Positions 27,378 through 36,199 of a DNA stretch of 64,000 nt are shown piece by piece. The position numbers and the translations under genes are program-made. Below the pieces are notes generated by a model. It worked only from the letters and a program-made list of their open reading frames with translations. It ran no database searches and had not been told where the DNA came from. The DNA lies in the NCBI GenBank assembly GCA_943372515.1, contig CALRYY010000007.1, forward strand, positions 17,560 to 81,559, written 5' to 3'. Each line of letters begins with the position of its first letter. The first letter of the stretch is position 1. The DNA is from RAM1 sp943372515 (lineage in GTDB: Bacteria; Pseudomonadota; Gammaproteobacteria; Burkholderiales; Burkholderiaceae_C).

Positions 27378-28039
27378 GTCGTCTCCCGCGTCTGCAGCTG
27401 GTGGTAGCGGTGCTTTTCGCGCGCCTCGCGCAGGCTCATGCCGGCACGCACCGACTGGCGGATCGCGTCCTCGGCCGTCTGGATCTGCTCGGCCGAGTCG
27501 AGCACCTTGTCCTCGAATTCGCGCGGAATGGCCACCACACCGTCGGCATCGCCGCGCAGCAGGTCGCCCGGCGCGATGCGCACGTTGCCGATGCTCACCG
27601 GGACCTGTGTTGCCTCCACCTGCACCCGGTCCTTGCCGGTGCGCATCCAGTTGTCGCGGCTGTAGATCGGGTAGCCGAGTTCCAGGGCGAGCGCGACGTC
27701 GCGGTTGATCCCGTCGATGACTGTGCCGGCGATGCCTTTGTGGTGCGCCACTTCAGTGAGGATGTCACCCCAGACGGTGACGTCATCGCGGCCGTTGTTG
27801 GCCAGAACGACCACGGTGCCCGGCTCGATGTCGTCGATGAAGTCGCCCACGGTACCTGGCGGGGCGCCGGCCGGACCGTACTGGAGCGTCCAGGCGCGGC
27901 CCGTCATGCGAAACGAAGCGGACCGGGGCTTGATCCTGTAGCACTGCCCGGCCAGGCCGTGGCGGTCCAGTGCGTCGCTGAGGGTGGCAGTGTCCAGGCG
28001 CGACGCGCGCGCGACATTGGTGTCTTCTTTCATGAGCAT
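27374..28039 (-). CDS. RraA-fold protein 2
   Basis: 221 aa. It keeps VIDGINRD (Arg113, Asp114), WGDI at 90-93 and GDADGVVAIP, so metal and pyruvate binding look intact. The ATG at 28039 has AAGG about ten bases upstream; a second ATG six bases later is equally possible. It differs clearly from its two neighbours, so this is an old duplication or separate recruitment. It may act on a different 4-hydroxy-2-oxo acid or serve as a decarboxylase, both known for the family. Confidence 0.78.
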   Translation of the reverse strand: MLMKEDTNVARASRLDTATLSDALDRHGLAGQCYRIKPRSASFRMTGRAWTLQYGPAGAPPGTVGDFIDDIEPGTVVVLANNGRDDVTVWGDILTEVAHHKGIAGTVIDGINRDVALALELGYPIYSRDNWMRTGKDRVQVEATQVPVSIGNVRIAPGDLLRGDADGVVAIPREFEDKVLDSAEQIQTAEDAIRQSVRAGMSLREAREKHRYHQLQTRETT

Positions 28040-28052
28040 TTTTCTTGCGCCT

Positions 28053-28733
28053 TCAGCGCAGCATGTGTTCGTAATCTGCGCCCATGACCTGCGTGATGGG
28101 CTGCTGCGCAAGCAGGGCCTTGGCCATGGCCGCCTCCCGCGCTGCGATGGCCTCGGCAGCGTCCAGTACCCGCACGGCATCGGCCGCCGGAATGAAGGCC
28201 ACGCCGCTGGCATCAGCGATGACGTAATCGCCTGCGTTCACCAGCACACTGCCGATGGTGACGGCGCCGTTGACCTCGACCTCTGCCACCCGGCCGCGTG
28301 CGGTGCGGGCCGTGAGCGAACGGCAGTAGACCGGAAAGCCATACGCGCGAGCCTCGTCGATGTCGCGAACGGGTCCGTCAGCCACGACGCCGGCAATGCC
28401 CTTGACCTTGGCGCCCAGGGTCAGGATGCCGCCCCAGCTGCCCGCGTCGATGCCCGTGCGCTGTTCCACGACGATCACGTCGCCGGCAGTCGCGAGTTCA
28501 ATGGCGGTGGTGCCCAGGTGGCGCGGCGCGCCGGTGGCCGGCGGCGCGTCGGCAGCCGCGACCAGGCGGTAGGTGACCACACGTCCGGCGATGCGCTGGG
28601 TGGTGGCCCGCTGCTCCAGGCCGCTGGCGACCTGGTCTTTCAGGCCGAGCTTGTCCATCGCGTCGGACACGGCGCAGCAGTCGATGCGCAGCAGGCGCTG
28701 GGGAATGTTGTCTTGCATGGTGGGGTCAGGCAT
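28053..28733 (-). CDS. RraA-fold protein 3 with altered active site
   Basis: 226 aa. VVADGPVRD keeps Arg123 and Asp124, but the acidic residue after WG is Gly102 (WGGI), and the C-terminal motif reads IADASGVAFIP instead of GDADGVV. It is therefore the most divergent of the trio and may have changed reaction or lost catalysis. It overlaps the acyl-CoA ligase stop by 8 bp and precedes RraA protein 2 by 13 bp, so all three are cotranscribed. Confidence 0.78.
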   Translation of the reverse strand: MPDPTMQDNIPQRLLRIDCCAVSDAMDKLGLKDQVASGLEQRATTQRIAGRVVTYRLVAAADAPPATGAPRHLGTTAIELATAGDVIVVEQRTGIDAGSWGGILTLGAKVKGIAGVVADGPVRDIDEARAYGFPVYCRSLTARTARGRVAEVEVNGAVTIGSVLVNAGDYVIADASGVAFIPAADAVRVLDAAEAIAAREAAMAKALLAQQPITQVMGADYEHMLR

Positions 28734-30270
28734 AGCGTTGGCGCAGCTCCCGCTTGAGCAGCTTGCCGCTGGGGTTCTTGGGAAGGGCGTCGGTGAGGAT
28801 GACGCGCTTGGGCACCTTGAAGCCGGCCAGCCGCTCGCGGCAGGCGGCCAGCAGGCCGGCTTCGGTCAGCGCATGGCCCGGCTTGGCGACCACAACCGCG
28901 GTGACGGCCTCGATCCAGCGCGGATCGGGCAGGCCGATCACGGCCACCTCGGACACGCCGGGGATGCCGTACATGGCTTCCTCGACCTCGCGGCTGGCAA
29001 CGTTCTCGCCGCCGCTCTTGATGATGTCCTTCTTGCGGTCGACCACGGTGATGTAGCCCTGCGCATCCATGGTGGCCAGGTCGCCGCTGTGGAACCAGCC
29101 GCCCTCGAAAGCGGCGCGGGTGCGTTCGTCGTCGTGGTAGTAGCCGGTCAGCAGCTGCGGCGATCGGTGCACGATCTCGCCCACCTCTCCCACGGCCACG
29201 TCGCGCATCTCGTCGTCGACCACGCGGGTCTCCACGTTGAGCCCAGGCCGGCCGGCCGACCCCGCCTTGCGCAGCTGGTCTTCGGGTTTGAGCACGGTGG
29301 CCACCGGTGCGATTTCGGTCTGCCCGTACAGGTTCCACAGCCGCACCTGCGGCAGGCGCTGCTGCATCTCATGGAGCACCGCCACCGGCATGATGGAAGC
29401 GCCGTAGTAGCCCTTGGCCAGCCGGGTGAGGTCGGTGCCGTCGAACGCAGCCGAGCGCAGCAGGGAGATCCACACCGTGGGAGGCGCAAAGAACGAGGTG
29501 ATGCCGTTTGACGCCATCATCGCCAGCAGGTTGTCTGGCGTGGGCTTTGAGGTGATGACGTTGGAGGCGCCCACGTACACGCAGGGCCCGAGGAAGACGT
29601 CCAGCTGGGCGCAGTGGTACAGCGGCAAGGCGTGCAGCACGGTGTCGCTCTCTGCGACCTCGGCGTCCACCAGGCAGGTGACGTATTCCGAGATGACCGC
29701 GTCGTGCGTCAGCATCGCGCCCTTGGGCCGGGACTCGGTGCCGCTGGTGTAGATGATCTGCGCCAGCATCGTCCCGTTCAGTTCGCGTTTCGGCGGCTGT
29801 TCGCCCTGCTGCTGCAACTGGTCAAAGGTGATCAAGCCGGGCTCGGGCGAGGTCTCGTCTTCCGAGGGCAGCCACACCAGCGTGCGCACCGCCGTTGCCT
29901 CACTGGCCTGGCGGCCCAGTGCCGTCAGGCCAGCGTCCACGCACAGCAGCTGCGCACCTGAATGCGCCAGGATGAACCGGACTTCTTCGGCATTGAGCAT
30001 GAAGTTGATCGGCACCAGCACGGCGCCCAGCCGCGCCAGGGCGAAGCGCAGTGCCGCGAAAGCATGCGAGTTGCGCGCCAGCACCGCCACCCGGTCACCG
30101 ACCGCCACCCCTTGTGCTGCCAGCCCGGCCGCCAGGCGCGAACAGACGGCATCGAACTGGGCGTACGTCCATTCCACCGCGCCGCAGCGGATGGCCAGCT
30201 TGTTCGGATGGCGGCGTGCGGTGCGACGCAGCAGGTCGCCCAGCGTCTGGCGCTGATGTTCGTGGGTCAT
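28726..30270 (-). CDS. AMP-binding acyl-CoA ligase
   Basis: 514 aa adenylate-forming enzyme. P-loop IIYTSGTESRPKGAML, then LYGQTEIAPV, GWFHSGDLATMD and the C-terminal Lys motif in NPSGKLLKREL. The ATG at 30270 overlaps the dioxygenase stop (TGATG). It activates a carboxylic acid to its CoA thioester using ATP. In this operon the acid could be an aromatic or phenylpropanoid substrate, or a ring-cleavage product; family similarity to fatty/aromatic acyl-CoA ligases does not decide between these. Confidence 0.87.
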   Translation of the reverse strand: MTHEHQRQTLGDLLRRTARRHPNKLAIRCGAVEWTYAQFDAVCSRLAAGLAAQGVAVGDRVAVLARNSHAFAALRFALARLGAVLVPINFMLNAEEVRFILAHSGAQLLCVDAGLTALGRQASEATAVRTLVWLPSEDETSPEPGLITFDQLQQQGEQPPKRELNGTMLAQIIYTSGTESRPKGAMLTHDAVISEYVTCLVDAEVAESDTVLHALPLYHCAQLDVFLGPCVYVGASNVITSKPTPDNLLAMMASNGITSFFAPPTVWISLLRSAAFDGTDLTRLAKGYYGASIMPVAVLHEMQQRLPQVRLWNLYGQTEIAPVATVLKPEDQLRKAGSAGRPGLNVETRVVDDEMRDVAVGEVGEIVHRSPQLLTGYYHDDERTRAAFEGGWFHSGDLATMDAQGYITVVDRKKDIIKSGGENVASREVEEAMYGIPGVSEVAVIGLPDPRWIEAVTAVVVAKPGHALTEAGLLAACRERLAGFKVPKRVILTDALPKNPSGKLLKRELRQRYA

Positions 30271-31265
30271 CACGGTCTCCACGCAGCGAATCCGGCACCC
30301 ACGCCGGTTCCGGCCGGCGTGCGAAACAGCGGCTGGTACTCGCTCCAGGCCAGGGGCAGGGGGCCCACGGCGCCCGCGGCCACGATCCAGTTCAGGATCT
30401 CCGAAGAGCCGGAGTTCAAGGCCCCCCGCGGTATCGAGCGCAAGGCCGCGTGGTCACCGCTGCGGATGGCGCCGAGCACGCGCTGGTCCAGGTCCTCGTC
30501 GACCACGAAATGGCTCAGGCCGCCGGAGCCGACCACCGCGACCCGCTGGTCCCCCGGCATGGCCTCTATCGTGCGGTGGATCGCCTGGCCCAGGTCGTGG
30601 CAGCGCGCGGCGGTCGGTACGTTCGGCCCGTAGTAGGTGTTCAGCAACACCGGCACGATCGGTACGCTGCGCCGGCGCAACAGCCGCTGCACGATGAACC
30701 CGTAGGCGTGCCCCAGGCCCACGTGGCCGTTCGCTTCGATGTGGCTGCAGGCACCGATGTCGAAGTGCGCATCCACCAGACCGCGGATCAAATCAAGCGC
30801 GAAGTCCGGCGCGCCGGCCAGCCGGTGCTGCGCGTCCATCAGGTAGCCGCGGCCCATGTCGTGCACCCAGGGGGGCGCACCCTCGTCGCCGAACAGGTCG
30901 CTGGTCACCATTTCGGCGCCGTGGTAGATGGAGATGGCCGGCTGGTTGGCAGAGGTGAACATCTCGTGGTGGTCGTCCCCCACGATCACCACCACGTCGG
31001 GCGCGGCGCGTACGAGTTCATCGGCCAGGCGGTCCAGGGCGGCGGCGCACGCACGCTCCTTGGCCGCGAGGATCCCGGGCGTGACCACGTCGGCGCTGCG
31101 CGGGCCGAGTTCGGCCAGCACCTGCTCGTACGTCAGCAGCCGGCCGTCGGACAGGTTCAGCTCCCTGTTCGCGTAGTCCGCCGCAGCCCGGTGCTGCCAC
31201 TGCTCCACAGTCAAGGTCAGCAGCGGCGTGTGCGACGCGCCGATGCCCAGTACAACCTGTGCCAT
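30270..31265 (-). CDS. LigB-type extradiol ring-cleavage dioxygenase
   Basis: 331 aa class III extradiol dioxygenase. The iron ligand His12 lies in GIGASHTPLL at the family position; His99/His100 are in GDDHHEMF and a further conserved His in GSGGLSHFVVDEDL. There is no LigA-type small subunit gene nearby and no LigA domain fused, unlike protocatechuate 4,5-dioxygenase or gallate dioxygenase. Next to LigJ- and LigK-type genes it probably cleaves a gallate-, methylgallate- or protocatechuate-like ring. The substrate is not defined by sequence. Confidence 0.85.
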   Translation of the reverse strand: MAQVVLGIGASHTPLLTLTVEQWQHRAAADYANRELNLSDGRLLTYEQVLAELGPRSADVVTPGILAAKERACAAALDRLADELVRAAPDVVVIVGDDHHEMFTSANQPAISIYHGAEMVTSDLFGDEGAPPWVHDMGRGYLMDAQHRLAGAPDFALDLIRGLVDAHFDIGACSHIEANGHVGLGHAYGFIVQRLLRRRSVPIVPVLLNTYYGPNVPTAARCHDLGQAIHRTIEAMPGDQRVAVVGSGGLSHFVVDEDLDQRVLGAIRSGDHAALRSIPRGALNSGSSEILNWIVAAGAVGPLPLAWSEYQPLFRTPAGTGVGAGFAAWRP

Positions 31266-31277
31266 ATCGTGCGCTCC

Positions 31278-32267
31278 TTACTCGTCCTTGCGAAAGCGGG
31301 TGTACAGGCGGGTGCAGTTGCACTCGAAGACGTTGCGGCGGTCCTGCTCGCTCAGCGCCGCCATCTCCTCGATCACGGGCTTGAGGTCGTCATAGGCGCG
31401 GCCGCTCACGGGATCGATAACGCTGCCGGTACCGGGGTTCTCGGTGGCGAACAGCACGCGGTCCGGCCCCACCACCTTGAACAGCAGCTCCAGCGCGTCC
31501 TTGTCGTAGGTGGTGGTGTCGAAGTGAAGGCGCTTGAGCCTGTCGTCGAAGAACTCGCCGCCAGCGCGCACGGTCCACGCGCGGAACCTGCCCATGTGGT
31601 ACGGAATGGCGCCGCCGCCGTGCGGCACGATCAGCTTCAGGTTGGGGAATTTCTCGAACACTCGCGAGTTCATCAACGAGATGATGGAGATGCTCTCCTC
31701 GTTGATAAATTTGAGCGTGTAGCTCTCCCGCGGGCTGCAGCTGCCGGCCGAGTGGATCAGCGCGGGGATGTCCAGTTCGCACAGCTTTTCGTACAGTGGG
31801 TACCAGAACGCTTCGCCCAGCCCGGGGGGCGGCGCACCGTCGCCCTCGGTCGGGTCGGGGTTCAGCAGGCAGCCGATGAAGCCCTGCTCCTTGACACGGA
31901 AGTCGAGTTCCTTGAGGCAGTTGGCCGGGCTCTCGTCCCGGTACTGGGGCAGGCCCGCCACCGCGCGGAAGCGCGTGGGGAACATCTGAACGGTGCGAAA
32001 GACCAGGTCGTTCATGTGTTGGGTCCACAGCGCGGTCACGGTGGCCGGCTTGACCGAGTGCATCTGCATGTAGGGACGCGGCGACAGGAACTGGATGTCG
32101 GTTCCGACCTTGTCCATGATGTCCAGGATGACCTGGGCCGCCTCGCGCACGGCGTTGTCAGTCAGCTTGGGCAGCAGCGCGGGATTGGCCCGGCTGGCCA
32201 CCAGTTCGCCCATGAACTTGTAGCTTTCGGGCGGCACGATGACGTGCGCGTGAGAATCGATGATCAT
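31278..32267 (-). CDS. Amidohydrolase_2 protein, LigJ-type 4-oxalomesaconate hydratase candidate
   Basis: 329 aa TIM-barrel amidohydrolase. Metal-site DSHAH at residues 4-8, then FIGCLLNPDP, FWYPLYEKLCELDIPALIH and IVPHGGGAIPYHMGRFRAW, which match LigJ hydratases more closely than ACMSD-type decarboxylases as judged from memory. LigJ hydrates 4-oxalomesaconate to 4-carboxy-4-hydroxy-2-oxoadipate, the substrate of RraA-fold aldolases such as those downstream. It lies 12 bp before the extradiol dioxygenase. Confidence 0.8.
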   Translation of the reverse strand: MIIDSHAHVIVPPESYKFMGELVASRANPALLPKLTDNAVREAAQVILDIMDKVGTDIQFLSPRPYMQMHSVKPATVTALWTQHMNDLVFRTVQMFPTRFRAVAGLPQYRDESPANCLKELDFRVKEQGFIGCLLNPDPTEGDGAPPPGLGEAFWYPLYEKLCELDIPALIHSAGSCSPRESYTLKFINEESISIISLMNSRVFEKFPNLKLIVPHGGGAIPYHMGRFRAWTVRAGGEFFDDRLKRLHFDTTTYDKDALELLFKVVGPDRVLFATENPGTGSVIDPVSGRAYDDLKPVIEEMAALSEQDRRNVFECNCTRLYTRFRKDE

Positions 32268-32306
32268 TTGGAATAGCTGGTGAGTGTGTTGTTGTGGTGG
32301 GGCCGG

Positions 32307-32714
32307 TCAGCGCGCGCGGATCACCGCCACGGCCTCGATCTGCAGCAGCATGCCGCCGGGCAGGTCGGCCACCTGCGTGTGGCGGGCCGGCCGGTCGTGG
32401 GGATCCGGAAAGCATTGGAGCCACTCGGCATTCAGTACGTCGCGCTGGCTGTTGTCCTTGATGTAGGCCGTGATGCGCACCACGTCGCCCAGGGTCGCGC
32501 CCCCGTTGGCCAGCAGCGTGCGCAGGTTCTGGAAGGTGAACCGCGCCTGCGCGGCACCATCGGGCGGCAACTGGTCGGTGGACGGGTCCTTGCCCATGAT
32601 TCCGGACGAGTACAGGATGTTGCCGACCCGAGCGCCCGCAGGAATCGGAGCGGCATGCGTCACGCCCCCGATCTCGATCGAGCGGCCGGAGTTCGGGTGG
32701 GTTGCGGTACTCAT
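32307..32714 (-). CDS. RidA-family protein
   Basis: 135 aa. The family core SSGIMGKDPSTDQLPPDGAAQ and the C-terminal LPGGMLLQIEAVAV with its conserved Glu are present. RidA proteins hydrolyse enamines and imines; some, such as 2-aminomuconate deaminases, are true pathway enzymes in aromatic catabolism. In an operon with an extradiol dioxygenase and a LigJ-like protein this could deaminate an amino-substituted ring-cleavage product or remove a reactive side product. The start overlaps the SDR stop (ATGA). Confidence 0.85.
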   Translation of the reverse strand: MSTATHPNSGRSIEIGGVTHAAPIPAGARVGNILYSSGIMGKDPSTDQLPPDGAAQARFTFQNLRTLLANGGATLGDVVRITAYIKDNSQRDVLNAEWLQCFPDPHDRPARHTQVADLPGGMLLQIEAVAVIRAR

Positions 32715-33529
32715 GAAGTTCCTTGCTGATGTTGCGGTGGTTGGGCCGCACCTGCCGACAGCCCATGAAGCTCATCCAGCCCGTGCGCCGACAGTCCGCC
32801 ATCCACGGCGATATTGGTGCCCCTGATCCAGGCGGATGCCGGGCTGAGCAGAAAGGCGACGACCGGCGCAATGTCGGCAGGCGTGCCATGGCGATCCATG
32901 GTGCGCATGCGTTCGCCGGCCGCCGGCCCGAGCGTGCGGACGAAGTCGCCGAGGATGGGTGTGTCCACCGGCCCGGGGCTGACGGCGTTCATGCGGATGC
33001 CGCGGGTGCGCCAGGTCCAGCGGTTCTGGATCGTCCACGCGATCAGCGCCTCCTTCGAGAAGAAATAGCTGCGCGGGCCTTCGATGCCATGGGCCTCGCA
33101 GAATGCTTCGACGTCCGGGAAATCCAGTTCGGCACCGGCCCGGATGACCGCAACGGCGCGCGCCCAGCCGGCGCCAGCCGCCGATGCCAGGTTCACGATG
33201 GACGCACCGTCGGCCAGCTTGGGCACCAACGCCCGAGTCAGGTACTTGGGCGCCAGCAGGTTCACGCGCAGCACCTGCGCTGCGGCATGGGTCGGCGCCA
33301 GGCCGGCGATGTTCGCCAGCCCGTCGATCCCGTGCGGCAAGGCGGCCAACAGCCGGTCAAGCGACGCCCGGTCGCCCAGGTCGGCTTGGTGAAAGTCGTC
33401 GACGTGGCCGGCGGGCTCACGTACATCGACTCCCAGCACCCGGGCCCCCTGGGCCCGGAGGAGTTGCGCCGTTGCGGCGCCGATGCCCGAGCTCACGCCC
33501 GTGACGATGAAGGTCTTGTTGTTGAACAT
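32711..33529 (-). CDS. Short-chain dehydrogenase, coniferyl-alcohol dehydrogenase-like
   Basis: 272 aa. NAD-binding TGVSSGIGAAT at 11-21, NIAGLAP, and catalytic Tyr/Lys in YFFSK. The insert before YFFSK (AELDFPDVEAFCEAHGI) and the end WIRGTNIAVDGG resemble coniferyl-alcohol dehydrogenase (CalA-type) SDRs. It would interconvert an alcohol and aldehyde or ketone, upstream of the aldehyde dehydrogenase in the same operon. The C-terminal 20 residues (ending PPQHQQGTS) are an unusual low-complexity tail. Confidence 0.83.
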   Translation of the reverse strand: MFNNKTFIVTGVSSGIGAATAQLLRAQGARVLGVDVREPAGHVDDFHQADLGDRASLDRLLAALPHGIDGLANIAGLAPTHAAAQVLRVNLLAPKYLTRALVPKLADGASIVNLASAAGAGWARAVAVIRAGAELDFPDVEAFCEAHGIEGPRSYFFSKEALIAWTIQNRWTWRTRGIRMNAVSPGPVDTPILGDFVRTLGPAAGERMRTMDRHGTPADIAPVVAFLLSPASAWIRGTNIAVDGGLSAHGLDELHGLSAGAAQPPQHQQGTS

Positions 33530-33575
33530 GGATTGAGGGTCGAATCGGGAAAGCAGGCATGGTCAGCGCGCCGCG

Positions 33576-34538
33576 TCACTCCAGCACGATGTTGCGTTCC
33601 TTGAAGAAGGCGCCCCATTTCGCCGACTCGCTGACGATGAACTTCTGAAAATCGGCCGGCGACTGGTTCACAAACTGGAAGCCGAGGTCGCCGAAGCGGC
33701 TCATGTTCTTGGGCAACGCCATCACCGCGCTGATCTCCTGGTTCAGGCGCTGGACCATCGCCGTCGGCGTGCCGGCGCGGGCCACCGCACCAAACCAGAC
33801 GGTGAGCGAGACCGCGGGCGCGCCGGCTTCGGCCGTGGTAGGCGCCTGCGGCACCTGGGGCAGGCGCCTGGGGCCCGCCACCGCGATCACCTTGAGCTTC
33901 TGGGTGTTCACGTGCTGCAGTCCCGGGCCCATGCCGTCGAACAGGAAATCGACCTGCCCGCCCAGCAGGTCAGTGATCGCGGGTGCCGCCCCCTTGTACG
34001 GGATCGGGTTGAGCTGGGCACCCGTGGCCGTCGCAAGCAACTGGCCCAAAATGTGGCCAACCGACCCGTTGCCTTGCGTCGCATAGTTCAGAAAGCGCAC
34101 GCGCGAGGCGGCCACCAGGTCGGCGATTGAATTGACCGGACTGCTGAACGGCACGTACAGCACTGCGGGCATCTGCGGCAGCGGGGCCACGGCGGTGAAA
34201 TCCGTCATCGGGTCATACTGGAGCTTGCGATACAGCAGGCGGTTGGTGCACAGCACGGACATCTCCGCCACCAGCAGGGTGTTACCGTCGGGCGGTTGCT
34301 GCATCAGCGCCGACGCGGCAATGGAACCGGCCCCGCCCGGCTTGTAATCCACGATCACGGGCCTGCCCATCCGCTCACCCAGGCCCTCGCTGATGGCGCG
34401 CGCCATCATGTCCCCCGGACCGCCCGGCGGGTACGGCACGATGATGGTGATGGGTCGGGCGCCCAGCTGGGCGCGGGCGCTGCCGGTCCACGCAGTGGCT
34501 GCGAGCAGCGAGGCGATGACGTTGCGTCGAGTGGTCAT
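33576..34538 (-). CDS. Bug/TctC-family periplasmic receptor
   Basis: 320 aa. Twin-basic start MTTRRNVIASLLAATAW with signal cleavage near SARAQ, then RPITIIVPYPPGGPGDMMAR, the family motif. It is the second gene of the minus-strand aromatic operon, between the aldehyde dehydrogenase and the SDR, so it probably binds the pathway substrate. No membrane subunits are encoded in the window; it may share a housekeeping TctAB. Confidence 0.9.
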   Translation of the reverse strand: MTTRRNVIASLLAATAWTGSARAQLGARPITIIVPYPPGGPGDMMARAISEGLGERMGRPVIVDYKPGGAGSIAASALMQQPPDGNTLLVAEMSVLCTNRLLYRKLQYDPMTDFTAVAPLPQMPAVLYVPFSSPVNSIADLVAASRVRFLNYATQGNGSVGHILGQLLATATGAQLNPIPYKGAAPAITDLLGGQVDFLFDGMGPGLQHVNTQKLKVIAVAGPRRLPQVPQAPTTAEAGAPAVSLTVWFGAVARAGTPTAMVQRLNQEISAVMALPKNMSRFGDLGFQFVNQSPADFQKFIVSESAKWGAFFKERNIVLE

Positions 34539-34590
34539 TGGCGATGTCTCCGTGTTGAAATTCAGGTTCTAAGGGGTCTGCAGACGGCGC

Positions 34591-36054
34591 TCACGGCACG
34601 AACCACGATGCACGCGGCATGCGCGGCGTGATCACCGACACCGGCTCCATGAAGTACTTCAGGCCAAGCAGGCCCGATTCGCGGCCCAGGCCAGACTGCT
34701 TGATCCCGCCGAATGGCACCATCGGGTCCGGCGCCGCGTGGTCGTTCACCCAGATGGTCCCTGCTTGCAGCTCGGCGACAACGCGCTCGACCCGCTGCGC
34801 ATCGTCCGACCACACCGAGGCGCCCAGGCCGTAGTGCGTGGCATTGGCACGCGCAATGCCTTGTTCCAGGGTGCGAAACCGCATGATCGGCAGCACGGGG
34901 CCGAACGGCTCCCCGTCGACCAGGCGGCTGCCCTCGACCAGGCCCAGCGCGATGGTGGGTGCCACGAAATAGCCGGGGCGGTCCAGCACCTGGCCTCCTG
35001 CAGCGAAGTCGGCGCCGTCGGCCCGTGCGGAATCAATGAATTCCTGCACGATTCGGAACTGCATCTCGTTTTGCACCGGGCCGAGTTGCGTCTGCGGCGC
35101 GAGACCGTTTCCCACCCGAGCATTGCGCGCGAAGGTCGCGAGCCGCTCGACGAGCGGGTCGTAGACACCCTCCTGCACGTACAGCCGCTTGATGGCCATG
35201 CAGATCTGGCCGCTGTTGACGAAGGCTGCGCCAAAAATGCGGGCGGCGACCGCATCGACGTCGACATCGTCGAGCACCAAAGCCGCGTCGTTGCCGCCCA
35301 GCTCCAGAGTGAGGCGCTTGAAGTCGTTGGCGGCGCTCTGTGCCACCTTGCGCCCGGTCGCCGTGGATCCGGTGAACGTGACCTTGGCGGCCGCTGGATG
35401 CTGCGACATCCATTGCCCGAGTTCGTTGCCGCCGGCCACGACATTGAACACGCCGGGCGGGAAAATGCCGCGCCCGATCTCCCCCAGCCTCAAGGTGGCC
35501 AGCGGCGTGTAGGGCGAGGGCTTGAGGACCAGGGTGTTGCCGGCGTGCAGCGCATGGAGCAGTTTGCCCACCGCCATCGTGACCGGAACGTTCCACGGCG
35601 CGATCGCCGCCACCACACCCAGAGGGCGGTAGTGCAGCACCGCGTGGGACCGGTCGTCGTCCTTCAGGGTGGCGGGCTGCACCACCAGCTGCGCCATCTG
35701 GCGGATCGCATCCGCATTGCGCCGCACCTCGGCACGCGTGAACGCCAGCGGGCGGCCCTGCTCCAGGGTCACCAGGGTCGCCAGGGTCTCCTCGTCCGCG
35801 GCCACGGCATCGGCGAACTTGCACAGGATGGCCGTGCGGTCGGCCCAAGGGGTGCGGCGCCACTGGTCGAAGCTGGTGCTCGCCGCGTCAAAGGCAAGAT
35901 CCAGATCGGCCCTGCCGGCGCCTGCCACCTCGGCGAAAGGCATCCCTGTTGCAGGATTGACCACGGCCACCGGTGCGCCATGCGCGCAGGCCGCGCCGCC
36001 GATCGTGTTGCACAACGACAATCCACGCGCCCAGCTTTCCTTTTCGGCCGTCAT
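34591..36054 (-). CDS. Aldehyde dehydrogenase, first gene of the second aromatic operon
   Basis: 487 aa. Catalytic Glu in LTLELGGNDAALVL and Cys in NSGQICMAIKRLYV; the NAD site includes FTGSTATGRKV. The ATG at 36054 has little Shine-Dalgarno; a GTG about 40 bp upstream is an alternative. The sequence belongs to the NAD-dependent aldehyde dehydrogenases that include vanillin/benzaldehyde-type enzymes. As the operon leader it may oxidise an aromatic aldehyde made by the SDR. The copy 3 shared promoter element lies about 150 bp upstream. Confidence 0.87.
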   Translation of the reverse strand: MTAEKESWARGLSLCNTIGGAACAHGAPVAVVNPATGMPFAEVAGAGRADLDLAFDAASTSFDQWRRTPWADRTAILCKFADAVAADEETLATLVTLEQGRPLAFTRAEVRRNADAIRQMAQLVVQPATLKDDDRSHAVLHYRPLGVVAAIAPWNVPVTMAVGKLLHALHAGNTLVLKPSPYTPLATLRLGEIGRGIFPPGVFNVVAGGNELGQWMSQHPAAAKVTFTGSTATGRKVAQSAANDFKRLTLELGGNDAALVLDDVDVDAVAARIFGAAFVNSGQICMAIKRLYVQEGVYDPLVERLATFARNARVGNGLAPQTQLGPVQNEMQFRIVQEFIDSARADGADFAAGGQVLDRPGYFVAPTIALGLVEGSRLVDGEPFGPVLPIMRFRTLEQGIARANATHYGLGASVWSDDAQRVERVVAELQAGTIWVNDHAAPDPMVPFGGIKQSGLGRESGLLGLKYFMEPVSVITPRMPRASWFVP

Positions 36055-36199
36055 GGGGGCCGGGTCGTAGAAGACTGGTGTTCTCTCCACGGACGTCTCT
36101 CGCCTTTCTCTCAGAGCAATAGGGTTGGTGGCAGTCGCTGGCTCTAGGTCTCTTTTGAGCGCGCCGCCTGATCGCATCGCACAAGTTTCGTGCGCCCCA

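Noticed and set aside
31278..32267. ACMSD-type decarboxylase assignment for the Amidohydrolase_2 protein
   Set aside because: It belongs to the same superfamily, but NPDP, FWYP-YEK and PHGGGA-PYH-GRFR blocks fit LigJ hydratases better; kept only as an alternative.
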